64,000 bases of DNA. It comes from Phanerochaete sordida (lineage: Eukaryota; Basidiomycota; Agaricomycetes; Polyporales; Phanerochaetaceae). Positions 44,575 through 56,858 of this stretch are shown piece by piece; within the stretch, counting starts at the first letter, position 1, and each line of letters opens with the position of its first letter. The stretch covers positions 620,001-684,000 of the forward strand of contig BPQB01000004.1 of assembly GCA_019973155.2 (NCBI GenBank), given 5' to 3'. The notes below the pieces were generated by a model. That model did no database searches. It saw only the letters and a list, made by a program, of their open reading frames with translations, and was not told the origin of the DNA. Both the position numbers and the translations under genes were made by a program.

Positions 44575-47334
44575 TCAAGCTTTCCCCGCTTTGGCCGCCA
44601 GGCGTCGAGACCGCCGCGTCCCTGTGCAAGCTACCTCACCCAGAACGGCAGACTTTCTCCGCCCTGGCTGCCGCGCCTTTGATGCCTTGCGCGACGAGGA
44701 CGCCGTCTTCGCTGCCTTGGCTGATCGCGCCTTCGTGCCTTTAGCGGTAGCTTTGCTTTTGCGCGTCGCTACTTTCTCCTGCGCAACATGCAGTCGAGAC
44801 GCGGTCCGTGCATCCTTTGCCTTCTTCGTCGGGTGCTCATGAGCATCTAAGTCTTCTGCATCGCGCCTCCGCTTCGTCCCTGCGGCTTGCTGGGGTACGG
44901 GGGAGCGCGCAGGCGGCTGCGCCTCCTGCGCAAGGAGACCCTCGTCTTCGCTCGAGTCCACGTATGTGAACGAGTGGAACTGGTCGAATCGCTTGTCGCC
45001 GCGCAGGCTGGTGAGGTCGCGCTCGTTGCCGTCCTTGTCGTATAGCAAGCGTATGAATAGCGTCATCATGTCGTCGTGGTTGTCCAGGCGCCGCGGAGGA
45101 TGCTCCGCTCCGCTCGTGGCACGGCTGGAGGCTTTCACTGTATCTGCGCTTGCGAGACCCTTGGTGTCTGGTTGACCGGCGGCGACCTTGGACAGGTTCT
45201 CGATCGAATACCTAGCGTATCTCGCGGCATCTGTAGCCTTGTAGTGCTCGTGCATCAGCCTGTACGCAAGGTCGAGGAACTCATCGATGAGCGCACGGCG
45301 TCCGTTCGGAAGGGGACGCAGCATGACGGGCGGGTCCGCCATCTCGATATGTCGCTCCTTGTTCATGCCGCCGTCACAGTAACCATGGCCCACGGGGCGT
45401 GCGTCGAAGAAGAAGGCCGCGATCCAGCCCATGAAGCCGTGGTTCTCGGCCGTCGCACGCCGCTGCACCGCGACACTGTCGGTGTTCCGCGCGATGGGCG
45501 ACGTTGCGTGTTTGTGGTAACGCAGCGCAAAGAGGGTGATGACGTAGACGAAGGACTCGATGTCGTCTGCGACTTCCGGCGGCTTGAGCGGGTAGCGCAG
45601 CGAGAAGCACGACTTGAACGGCCAAGTGCCCTGGTAATATACCGTGATCAGGCATATGATACCGGATTAGAAAACTTTGCGTACGTACCATACTCTTAGG
45701 AGGGCTTGGGGTATCCTCTAACTCTTCGACATATTTGCACAAATCCCAATCGTTCAGGAATCCTTGACCGGTCTCAGTGTCGATCATGATGTTCCCCGTA
45801 CTCACGTCGCAATGAAGGATGCGAGCCTTCTTGTATGCATCGGCGTGTGCTACACAACTGAGTATACCCTCTGCAGCATCAGTCGAGGAGACTTACCAAT
45901 AAATGCCTCGAAGCACACTTTCAATAGCTCCGGCGAGTCATGGTAGGACTCGAGAGGCCTTCCCACCCCCTTCGTGACGAGTCGCGTATGAACATGCGCC
46001 GCCGGCCTGCGGTCTTCTTTCATGTGCGTCATATACCGCTGACTGGCCGTCCTGTGCCCGTCGACGTCGCCACCAGCAATCGGCGTCGCGATGAGCGAGA
46101 CTCCATTTGCGTGCAGTCGAATGTACGCGTCGAGCTCGCTATGTGCAAGCGCGACTGAGCGCCATTGGTCCTTGAGCCACACGAAGCGACCCTCGGTGGG
46201 GTCGAATGCTGCGAAGCCTCGAGTGCATCGCCCGAAAAGCGCGTAGCGTTCCGTCGCGAGGCGTCCGACAAGAAACGTCTTAGTTCCGCTCGCTATGGTG
46301 CCGTCGACTGACACCACTGGACAGGTGACCTGGAGGCAGCGTCAGCAACTGGAATCACCAAGTGCGCGTCCGTCTGACCTTGTAGATCGGATACCGCTCG
46401 ATATTGCGCAACAGTTTGTCGCGGTGCTTCTTGAGATGCTCGTTGGGAGGCTCGTAGAGCCGGAGAGGCATGACTTCCGCGTCTGTGGCACGCTCAACGG
46501 TCTTGTCGGAGCCGTAGCTGTCCTCCGCGGTTGCAAGGCGGTGGAGCAGGTTCAGAAACGTCACGGAATCCTTCTGCAGGTCTATGGGGGCCGCGGCAAC
46601 GCAGCCCGCGCGATCCCAACGAAAGACCCGTGCAGCCATTCCGGAGATGTAGATCGAGTAGTAGTGCGTGCGGTGCTGGCGCATCATCGCCTCCTCGACG
46701 TGCTTGACGGTCTGGCCGCGGTCAATCTTACCATTACGCGTGCGTCGTATAAAATGCGGCACCCCACGTTGATCCTTCTCCTGGAAGTAGAATCCGGGCT
46801 CCTCAGGCGGGTTCTGGATCTCCACGAAACTGCTCATCCACGCCCAGGCGCAGCGCGCAACATTGGCGTCGTCATGTCGCCCCAACTTTCGTGTATACGC
46901 TACATACGCTGCGGGGACGTCCTTTGGATACCGCGCAAGGGTTGGGGCGTGCTTAAGAAGGGTACTCTCAGCGCGGTTGCTGACGATCTTCCATGCATAT
47001 CCCGACTCAGCGATATCCTCTACCCTGTTCAGGACGTCGCACTAAGGCATAAGTGTACGTCAGAAACGAGTGAAGTAAGGCCATGTACAATAAAGTGGCT
47101 CACAACTGGTCCATACCGGGCAGAACGGGTGCGTGGTGTCAAGTCCTTGAGCCCAGCACCACGGAAGCTCTTCAGTTTCCTAAGGTCTTTGGCATGTATG
47201 TCGTATCCGCCCGCTAATTCTGTGAAATCGCGGACGGTGATTTGAACGCATCTGTCGTCGAAGTCGCCAATGGTTTGGGAGCTCCAGGATCGATAGCTCA
47301 GCACAGAGTTTTCGGTGTCGTCCTCGTGCGGCAT
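44575..47334 (-). CDS. FunK1-type protein kinase E (block 2 subtype, HCD variant)
   Basis: Exons in coding order are 47334..47104, 47041..46379, 46329..45897, 45849..45689 and 45630..44575 (847 residues). The start is the ATG at 47334, giving a short 77-residue first exon with SWSSQTIGDFDDRCVQI, the block 2 N-terminal motif. The kinase core has KDQWR (Lys about 351), LNDWDLCK in place of DFG, and the catalytic loop HCDVS (455-459), where Cys replaces the HRD Arg while the catalytic Asp and the GNIM Asn remain. Activity is therefore possible but regulation may differ. The C-terminal ~110 residues are Lys/Ala/Arg-rich (KARSAKAAKTASSSRKASKA) and end in RRSRRLAAKAGKA. This looks like a histone-H1-like nuclear tail. 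Confidence 0.88.
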
Positions 47335-47541
47335 GATTAGAAGTTGCTCGCGAAGTGACAGCAAGGGAGCGACGAGGTCAGGAGATAGTGGGAGTGTGTG
47401 CCACAGACCAGCACGTCAGAGCCAGGCTTGCCAACGCTTTGTGTGCATGGTCACTGCATCAGATGATTTCAGTGGCAACAATAAACGTAGCTGGCGGAGT
47501 GGCACTTGTGCGAGTCCTCCAAGCCAACCATGCGCTGACAT

Positions 47542-47725
47542 TAGAGTGTATTTACAGGAACCTCGCCAACATTTTGCGCTCAAATTTGGGGCGCCAGCTC
47601 CAAAATTCTGCGGGCGGTCAGCGAGATCCACCCAAGGGAGAACTGGGCGGAGCCTCTGGCGCCCAAATAATTCAGACTTCAAAATTCAAAACAAATTTTG
47701 CGGGGCCCGCTGTAAATACACTCTA
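47542..47725. mobile_element. MITE 2, 184 bp with perfect 16-bp terminal inverted repeats
   Basis: TAGAGTGTATTTACAG at 47542-47557 is repeated exactly as its complement at 47710-47725. The outermost TA on each side fits a TA target-site duplication, which points to the Tc1/mariner superfamily. The interior is non-coding, AT-rich and partly self-complementary (GGGGCGCCA / TGGCGCCC). It lies about 200 bp upstream of the FunK1-E ATG, in the E-F interval, and could influence FunK1-E transcription. Confidence 0.85.
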
Positions 47726-48261
47726 TTGACCAACGCCGCGAAGACGTGCAGTCTCAGCTTTTAGCCTGATTTTCTGGCCTGAGCGAAGTAGCGGTGAAAG
47801 ACAGAAAAGACGTCAAGCCGCTCGCATCCTCGGGACCACGAAGAGGCGCCGGCCGAGTCGGCATCACTTTCGAATGCTCAACGAATGTCAGGCACGATCC
47901 CAGCTTTTGTTTCTTGAACCGCGTAAGATTACTCTCTCTGATGATACAAAAATATTCCAAGCTTGTACAGTATATTCCAAAATCGTCTACGAGACGGTCC
48001 CGACCTCGACCGCAAAGACGTGCGGTGGCGGAGTGCGTGTCGCACCAGAGGCGGTGCAAGAGCCATCGCTCGGGGTGCCAAGCGATGGCGAAGGCCAAGG
48101 TCGGGACGCGCTCCGCCAACGATGGTCTTGAGCGCGGTCTGCGTAGGCCTGCGCTTACCAGAGCGCGTGCTCTCCGATGAAACCGTCGGGCACTCGCGGC
48201 ACAGCGCAGGTCGCGTCTTTGTCGGCCTGAGCAAGAATGTGGGGTCGTCGGAGACCTTCGC
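47726..48261. other. Intergenic, 3' flank of FunK1-F
   Basis: About 540 bp without a recognised gene. Frames present on both strands are short and mutually overlapping. Confidence 0.5.
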
Positions 48262-51200
48262 TCAGGCTCGCTTGGCAGCCAGACGTTGCGACCGCCGCGC
48301 TGCAGGGGCTGCCTCAACCCGCGCAACGACGACAGTCTTCTTGGTGACCTCCGCCTTCACGGCAGTCGCCCTGCGCGGGCTGCCCGGCTCTCTGAGCTTC
48401 ACCGCCTTGCGGGTGGTGGTGGCCTTCACGACCGTCTTCGCAGGTGCACCCTTGGCGGCCTTGCGAGGTGCCGCGCGCTTGCCCGGGGCAGCCTTCGCGG
48501 TCTTGGGCTGAGCTTTCGCGGGAGCCTTTTTCGCTGCGACTGTCTTTCCGCGTGCGGCCTTCAGAGCGGCGGCTTCCGGCTGCTCGCATGGTGGCGACGC
48601 CTTCTTCGCCGCCGGCCCCTCCCCGTCTGCGTCCGCGTCGTCGTCGTCGTCGCGGGAGCGCTTGTTGGACTCGCGCGAGCCCAGCCTGTGCTCGCCGCAC
48701 CGGAGGCGGCGCGGCGTCCAGCCGAACTCGTGCCACGAGCGGAACTGGTCGAAGCGTTTGTCGTGGCCGAACGCGGTGAGGTCGCGGCGCTGGCCGTCCT
48801 TGCGGTCGAGCAGGCGCCGAAAGAGCACGCCGAGCGCGCGGTGGTCGTCGAGGCACCGCTGCGGGTTCGGCACGAGCGGCACCGGCGGGCCCTGCGGCAT
48901 GAAGTCGTCGAGGTCGTCGCCGTCGCCGCTCTCGCAGTCGCTGTCGTCGCCGTTCCAGCCGGCCTGCGCCATCCACTTGCGGTACGCCTCGTCCTTCTCC
49001 TCAGAGTTGAATTGCGGGCCTTCGATTTTCCCCTGGGCAGCACCAGGCGGCCCATCCGGCGGCGCCGCGTGGTCCTCATCAGCAGAGGCCGCGTCATTTT
49101 TCCGCACGATGTACTCTTTGTATCGATCGGCTTCCGTGGCGGAGTAATGCTCGTTGAGAAGCTTATATGCTGCGTCGAGGAACGTAGCAATGAGAGGGCG
49201 GCGGCCGTTCTTGAGGTCGCGTAGGACGACTGGGGGTTTGCCAAAGTCGATGAAGATACGCTTGGTCGCACCGCCCTGGTAGAACCCGCGGCCGACCTTC
49301 CGTTGCTCGTAGAAGAACCCATTGACGAACCCCATAAGCCCGTTGTTCTCGGAGGCGGCTTGCTTCTGTTGAGCTTCACTGTCTGTGTTCTCGGCGACTG
49401 GAGAATGTTTGTGATGGTGATAACGGAATGCAAAGAATGTAAGGACGTTGACGAAGGACTCCATATCGTCTGCGACCTCTGGAGGCTTGCGGGGGTACTC
49501 GAGAGAAAACGCGGATTTGAATGCCCATGTTCCCTGGTAATATTTGCTTCAGATGGGCACGATGAAGAACCGGCTGGCAGAACTTACGGAGATCCCAGAT
49601 GGCTCGGAGGCGGGCGCGCCACTCTCGAGATCCTCTCGAAATTTGCACAGATCCCAGTCGTTCAAAAAACCATAGCCGTCTTCGACATTGATCATGATGT
49701 TGCCGATGCTGATGTCGCGGTGCAGAATCCGGGCGCGTTCGTAGGCCTGGGTGTGACCTGCGCCGAGTCAGGTAGTAATTGCAGACAACATAGTGAGCTA
49801 CTGACCGATGAACGCATGACAGCATATCCTGAGCAAATGCGGTGAGTCCGCATACGTCTCCACGAGCTTCCCAACCTCCTTCGTAACCAGCCTCGTATGC
49901 ACGCGCTGCGCGGGCCTCCACTCCGCGGGCACGCGCGTCATGTAACGCTGGCTCTGCGTGCACTGCCCCACGAGGTCGCCGCCTGCGACGGGCGTCGCGA
50001 TGAACGCGACCTTGTGCGCGTGCAGGCGCACGTACGCCGCGAGCTCCGTGTACGGCCGCGTCACGCAGCGCCACTGGTCCTTGAACCACACGAAGCGCCG
50101 CGCCGCGACGTCCCACGCCGCGTATCCGCGCGTGCAGCGCCCGAACACCGCGTAGTGCCCGAACGCGTACCGTCCGATGAGGTATGTGCGCTCGCCCGCG
50201 GATGCGCCTTCAGCGCTGCCCTCCGGTGCGTCGAGGTCGACGGTCGGGCAGGAGACCTGGGGGGACGTCAGCGATGCGCGGACGGGTGGCAGGCACGACG
50301 CACCTTGTAGATCGGGTACGACTCGAGGTCGTCGAGCATCATCTCCTGGTAGTCCCGCAGGTCATCGTTGGTGGTCTTGAACTCGCGGACGGGGCCGATG
50401 TCGGCGGACGTCGCGCGCACGACGGTGTCGTCCGCGCCGTAGTTGTCCTCCGCCGTCGCCAGGCGGTGGAGGATGTCGAGGAACGTCACGTGGTCCGCCG
50501 CGAGGTCGATCGGCTCCGAGACGAGGCAGCCGACGCGGTCCCAGCGGAAGACGCGCACGGCCATGCCCGCGATGTAGAACGAGTAGTAGTGCGTGCGGTG
50601 CTGCCGCAGGAGCGCCTCCGTCGCGTACTTGATGAACTGCGCGCGCGCGATCTTCGCCTTCTCCGTGTTGCGCAGAAAGGGGATCTCGCCGTTCTCGTCG
50701 GGGATGAGGCTGAAGAAGAAGCCGGAGAACTCCTCGTTGTTCTTAACCTCGATGAAGCTCGCCATCCACGCCCACGCGCAGCGCGCGATATTCATAAAGG
50801 CTGGATGCTTCACCTTGCGACGGTAGGCGGCCTTGGCCTCCTTGATGTTTATCGGATACCGGGCGAGATCGGGGCGGTGGTCGACTTCGCTGCTTTCGCC
50901 GAGGTTGGCCACGATCTTCCAGCGATAGTCCGAGCCGGCAATTAGCTCGACGATGTTCAAGATATTGCACTGTCGCAAAACGCATATGAGTGGCCACTGG
51001 CGGTTGGCTATGAATGCGTTCTACTCACCAGAGGACGGTATTTGGAAGATTCGGAGTTGTCAGGTAGATTCTCGATGTGGACACTCTGGAAGTTCTTGAG
51101 CCGCCCTTTGTCTTCGTCTTTCACTCCCTTCCCTCCAATCAGCTCCTTGAGCGCGTCAATGGATATTTGAACGCATCGGTCGTCGAACTGCTCGACAGTC

Positions 51201-51535
51201 TGCGAGCTCCACGAGACCGACTTGAGTGGCGAGCTGCTGTCACTCTTCGCGAGGGCATCGGTTGCAGCGGTCTGCATGAACGGTGACCCAGGGGCCTGTG
51301 GCTTGGGTGGTGGGTCCTCGGGCACGGGAGTTGCGTATCTGACGGAAAATGACGAAGGTTTTGGATCGTCCTCGGTGGCCTCGCTCCCGGCGGGCCGCTT
51401 CTCGGTGACGGCGAGGAGGCAGGGGACGGTGTCGCCTTCGAGGAGGTCGTCGACGTCGCGCTCGGCGTCAGGGCCGAGAGCGGCGATGCCGCGTATGCGG
51501 GCGGACGCTCTGGTCGGGGGTAAGCCCTTGGGCAT
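48262..51535 (-). CDS. FunK1-type protein kinase F (block 2 subtype)
   Basis: Exons in coding order are 51535..51029, 50969..50304, 50256..49806, 49757..49588 and 49533..48262 (1021 residues). The start is the ATG at 51535; longer frames upstream run into the TATA box. Residues ~100-125 carry SVSWSSQTVEQFDDRCVQI. The kinase core has KDQWR (Lys about 450), HRDIS (554-558) and LNDWDLCK replacing DFG. The motif HDKRFDQF follows in the C-terminal half. The last 150 residues are a Lys/Ala/Pro-rich tail (KKAPAKAQPKTAKAAPGKRA) ending RRSQRLAAKRA. All catalytic motifs are intact. Very GC-rich codon use compared with the spacer DNA supports real coding. Confidence 0.9.
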
Positions 51536-51574
51536 CGTGGTGTGGACAAGAGACTGACCTGTGTGCCTGGACGG

Positions 51575-51610
51575 TATATAACGGACGCCACGCGAGCGGT
51601 CTGTGGCCAC
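51575..51610 (-). promoter_or_regulatory. FunK1-F promoter: TATA, CTCGCGTGGCG box and GTGGCC
   Basis: On the minus strand: GTGGCC (51610-51605), CTCGCGTGGCG (51596-51586), then TATATA (51580-51575), which is 40 bp before the ATG. The 11-base box and its 5-bp spacing to TATA are identical before FunK1-G. Confidence 0.7.
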
Positions 51611-54600
51611 GCCGGCTGAGCGATCAGCAGCTGGTCAATGCACCGCTGATGGGATCTATGCAGTCGCTTTGGTCTGCCTCGGGCCCCTTTGTCGCGACGA
51701 GGCGAGTCAGAACAATCGCCTACGCTTCCTACTTGGCGGTGAGTTTCGTCGCTTCCTCTGCCGTCCTCACTGCAAGTCTAGCCAAACACACCTTTCTGTT
51801 GAACGTTCGACGACGATTAAATCAGCCGTCTTACCACACTGAATATTCTCCCTTTTTTGCCCGAAGACGAGCCAGAACGCGGACGTCCGTGGAAGGGTGG
51901 ACGGAGTGGCAGGACCCGTCGTTGTGGTTGAGATCGCCAAGCGGAGATCGCCGAAGCTTAGACGCTTATAGTAGACGCTGTAGACGGTCGAGCTGCCGGC
52001 GGACGCGGCATTGTCTCAACGTTCAACGCAACCTACGCAGAATTTTTCGCTTGCTCGCCAAATATTCCATGCTACACGCACCTTACGACATATTGCGAGT
52101 CAACCTTGGTATGCTTCTCGTGCTTCTAACGGTGCCGCGCGCAACGTCTCGACGGTGCATAATATGCCTGTACTAGCTTGTTCGTACAGTATTGGGAGAG
52201 AGCCTGAGGCTCCTTCTGAACCACCGAATGCTAATATTTCTACGGCGTAGGTGAAGACAGCGATCAAGACCCGGGATCAGTGAGTGGGTGCGGACGAACG
52301 TTGGGATCTGGGCCTCCCTGTCCACCGGGGACTCTTGCACTTCCATCTCGTCTGCACCTCAAAGAATGCAGGCCATTATCTCGTCCTATGTGAGCTTCAA
52401 GCTTACTGGCTTGCTGTCAGTACGAGACACCCTTGCCCGTTTTCTCCTTCCCTTCGTGCAAGACCCCGCGATCTGCACAGCTCCATAGGCTTAGTACTTC
52501 CTTCTCACTTGTTGTCTAGAGGGCGCGGATCTGGGTTGCGGGTACAGCGCGGGCGTGAGTTCTCCCCTCTGCCCAAAACGATGCTGACTACGGCGTGGTG
52601 GTGCACTTCCTGACGCGCCTTGCCGCGACCCCAAGCCCGCTCGCGGAACAGCGTCCGCATTCAGCATCGTGGAGGCTCTTAGAGAAATTTATTGTAAAAG
52701 CTTCTGGCGCAGAGAGCGCTGCCGGGGGAAGCGCAACTAAATTGGAGACTGCCGTGCACATTCCACAGAATGGAGAAATGGGCGAGGGATGGGAAAGCAC
52801 GTTGATATGATGAACATGTACCTGCACATGGATTACATTCATCCCGCGGCTTTGAAACGCTTCGTGCCGGCTTTCTTGCAGTATGCTTCCGCCGTTCTCC
52901 GCAGGCGAATGACTCCGAAAGTCTGTACATATATATTGGTCAACACAAGATATCCGCATGAGAATGGTACCAGGTCTGACTCAGAGGCCCTGCCTCGAAA
53001 ACGTGAACGCAGAACGCGAGAACTATCCATGTGTGCCATGGGATAAGCTGAACGCTCGGATGCCCCCACGTAGTCTTCAAAATATCACGAGATACTTGGG
53101 TCGGATGGCCTCGTTCTATCAAAGACCAAGTCAGTACGAGCAACATGCTGTTCGGCGTCCGCAAAATTTTACCTTGTATACTATAGGATGTCGTGTGAGT
53201 CAGTCATATCGCCGGGCAAAACAGCTGAGCTCACCAACGACTTCGTCGTAGTTGAGACCTGCGGTCACATCAGGGTCACCAACGACGGAATCGTACCCTT
53301 GGGGTGGCTGTCACAATCAACAGTGGTGAGTATTTTACTGACTCAAGTCCGTGTCAACACGGAACTGGCCTTTGTGAGACTATGATTCGCCTGCGACATT
53401 ATGCATGCTTTTCCCATCACGACCTCACAGAGTAGCATGGCTCGTCGACCGCACACGCTGCCCGTCTTAGCATAACCAAAGGCCTAGATAAGAGCACAAA
53501 ATCTTGTTGTTTAGGAAAATTTAAATTTGAGAAGATGTGCAGCTTATCACCTTTGAGGACGTTGCCGAGGTGTATATTCCTTTCCCAAACATGGACCCGT
53601 TGGTTCCTGCTTTGTCGACGCGAAACGACTGCTGTAATTGTGCACGTTTTGTTTGTAGTACAGGACTGACGATTATATTCTCACCTGGAGAATTTGACAA
53701 AGCGAGCAGGCTGGCGAAGAGCAGAATGAAGTTTCCCTTGAGGTGTTACCCATGTTGCAGACGCGCTTTGTGCCATGCCAGCGTTGCTTAACGTTTCCTG
53801 TTGCCTCCCTGTAATTCGACGTTGAGCTGAACCTTGCTCTCCGGCTATGCTAAAGTGAGCCGCACTTGTACCTGAGGAAGCTGCGCATATGCTCCTTTTT
53901 AGAGTATACTTTATAAACCTACGGAGTAATTTCAGCTCACTGTGATCGGCCGCGTACTGAATACAGTGGTCAGTACCTTTTCAAGGGTTCTAGGTCTTGG
54001 CCTATCTGACGGCGGATGCTTCCACTCCCGGATGAAAAGTTCGTTGACTATGAATAAAGGAACAGTTAGTCGCATCTGAGTATATGACAGCCTGTGTGCA
54101 GCCGGAAGACATGTACCTTCGCCAAACTCTTTGTGCCACGAGGGAATATTGAAGATAGCAGGAGCTTGTCCAAAGATCAGTCTCGATCCGGTCTAGTAAT
54201 GGTCGCACAGATTCGGCTTGCCGGAATTATGGACTGTGTCTCTGCATGTGCGGCCGCAAAAGTCTGCCTGCACCCCGTCTCTATCGATGTATTTGGGGCT
54301 ACTGCCGCAACTAGATCGGTGTGTCAGTCATGCGTGTATCTATACATTAGTGTAACTTACAGTAGACACATCTCTACGGACTAGCCAGGACTGTTCAGCA
54401 TATTTCTACTGTGGAACGAAGCGTTGATGATACCTGGGCAAACGGAGGCGGAGAGGGCGGCAAGTGACGACGTGTCGGTCTTGACCGATGCGACGAGTAG
54501 TACTTGATGCGCCCACATATACTACAAGGAGGATATCCATCAACAGGGTGCATCACGAAACCTTGTGTTAGGGGATAGGGGAGATGTGGGCCCAGCAGTA

Positions 54601-55991
54601 TACCCTGTCACTATAAATCTCTCTGCGCTATCGTATGGGCTCAGTGACTCGTGGGATATGCGGCAGGAACTCGTGAACTTTGTTTGGGCTGACCACCTGG
54701 AACGTAATCGGATGGCACATGCACGGTCTGCTCAGGCGTGTCAACCCTGAAGTTGGTCAGAACAACGGGGTAGCCTTGCGATTTAGGCATATAGTACGCA
54801 CATCATGCAATTGCTCCGGATTCGGTTTGCCAATTTGTATCATGGGGACCGGTGCGTACGACGTACGTGATGACCTGGTTTGACTTGGAAGCATAGAAAC
54901 GTTCTGTGCAGGGCTACCATCGGATTTTGTTTGCGATAGCATGTCGTTGCATCCTGGTGCGATGGATATCCATCGTCAGCTGTATCCGCAATGCTCCGAG
55001 TCCGTCTATTCTCTGTCTATCCAAGGCTCAGACTCAACCTTGAAAGTAATTTATCACTCCAATAGAACCCAATTGCTGTGCACTAACTTCGTTCTTGAAC
55101 TCGCTTTGACACGGCTCAATTGAGCACGAGCCTTGTGCGAGCAGATGTCTCCAGGGAGCCCCCCTTTTGGGGTCCAAGGCTAGAGCAGGAGAGCAGTTAC
55201 ATTGGGCTGGCACAGTCGGCAGTGCGGAGATTGGCGTACCTTTACGCACATTTCCCCCTACATCGCCAAGTAACTTGAGCCCAGAAATGTGTGTCCATGG
55301 TGATTTTCCAACTGTGCACGTGGCGCGCGGCATGCCCGTGAGTCCCATTCGTCTCAACGCACCCCTTCGTAAATGCTGACACACGCGCAGATAAATCCGT
55401 GTCAAATTCAGAGCCCGATAAGAGCAGTGCGGAGCAAGTTTGTAATACGCATGTTGCAGAAGGGCCACATGTTGACAGCCTCGCACCTGTCGACTGCCTC
55501 GACCTTTGCTGCCAACTCGTGCGCCATTTGACTCTCAGGGCCAACTGAGACCAGCGATAAGCTCTCGGTTCTCCTAGGAAATAGAAGTTTACTCACAGCC
55601 CTTTGCGTAATCGGGTAGACCATGGTTTCTGATTGCCCAATTTTGTACTGTATCTTTTACAGCATGAGGACCACATGAGGACGAAGAAAACCTCGTTCTT
55701 TCATAAGTTGTTGATATGATCTAGTGAGAAAGCATGGACCGATTTCCGATGGAGGTCTGTTCTATCTCAGCTGAACCCTGTTATATCAAAGGCACGCGGG
55801 ATCCTGCACACCATTCTGCGAGGCTCGACTCGGATGTGACCGCATACAGTAATTTGACGCCCTGTGGACAGCACCCCGGCACGTGTGGGCTAGTGACCAC
55901 TTCATTGAGCATCCTCGGTCAACGGCGCGAGTGTGGAGTACATCGTGCGACTCGCTCTTGCCTGTACTGTCATCACACTCTGACTCTCGAC
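51611..55991. other. Large intergenic region without supported genes
   Basis: 4.4 kb, lower in GC than the kinase genes. The longest frame (51649-52176 +, 175 codons) lacks a domain or convincing context. No inverted termini, LTR pairs or transposase motifs were found by eye. It may contain decayed elements. Confidence 0.5.
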
Positions 55992-56858
55992 ATGGCTGGT
56001 GCGTCGCCGTCAGGCGACCAGGCTAAGGTATCAACGACTTATTCAAGTTAGTGCTATAGACTCCTCTGGAAATGGGGTACCTCAAGTCAAGGGAGGGTGC
56101 GCTAAAGATACGCTGTCAGCATCCAGGGAGCACGATGCCATCGTGGTAGATCAAAGTGGGCAGACAGAACGCTCTCTCAGCCAGGAAGATAAGTCCGGGA
56201 GCGCGGACCTGGGCGATCCTGCAGCTGGCGATCGCGACGCCGGAGAAAGCGGTCCTGTGCTATTCTACGAGAAGGACAAACCATACTACGAGTACGTTGA
56301 TCTAGTTGTCCTAAGGGTCCTATTCACCCTATTCTCTGTAGGTTCACCAATTTTGCGCCATATCCTGTCGAGTTTCAGGGAAAGATCTATCCCACCTCCG
56401 AGCACTGTGAGATGTCATTGTCTCTACATAAAATTTGCTGACATCTCCCGGCTAGTGTTTCAAGCTTCCAAGTTCCTCGACGCGGATCCACAGCTTTCCG
56501 AGACGATCAGAACTGCGCCCAGCGCGCGCGCTGCTTTCGACGAAGCATCCAGGTCGCGGAGACTCCAGCGTGCAGACTGGTTCAAAGTCAACATCAGTGT
56601 CATGGACAAGATTCTGGAGGCGAAGTTCTCCCAACACTCGAAACTGCGCGACATGCTCCTCGGCACTGGCGATAGAGAGATCATCGAAGCTAGCCCCGTG
56701 AGTGCAGTTAGCCTGTCCTCGCCTATACGGGTTCCGCCTGACCGATATGTACGCTTCAGATTGACGCGTTCTGGGGTTATGGCGAGGATCGTCAGGGACG
56801 AAATGAGCTCGGCAAAGCTCTCGTGCGACTGAGAGAGCAGTTGCGCCAAGGTGTGTAA
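55992..56858 (+). CDS. NADAR-domain protein (YbiA/RibX-like)
   Basis: Exons 55992..55998, 56060..56291, 56342..56406, 56456..56697 and 56760..56858 (214 residues). The first 7-nt exon is inferred and is the weakest part. After an acidic ~70-residue N-terminus, splicing yields YYEFTNFAPYPVEFQGKIYP, then TSEHLFQASKFLD, DADWFKV-like RRLQRADWFKV, SKLRDMLLGTGDREIIE, and DAFWGYGEDRQGRNELGKAL. These are the ordered NADAR signatures (a G..YxTSEHxFQA core and a W-G-G-N-LG C-terminus). Characterised members cleave N-glycosidic bonds of riboflavin-pathway intermediates or remove ADP-ribose from nucleic-acid bases. Which of these this protein does is unknown. It stands alone on the plus strand between two FunK1 genes. 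Confidence 0.83.

Noticed and set aside
48286..49224. 312-codon plus frame opposite FunK1-F
   Set aside because: Shadow of the Lys/Ala-rich kinase tail, giving a Val/Arg/Leu-rich artificial translation.
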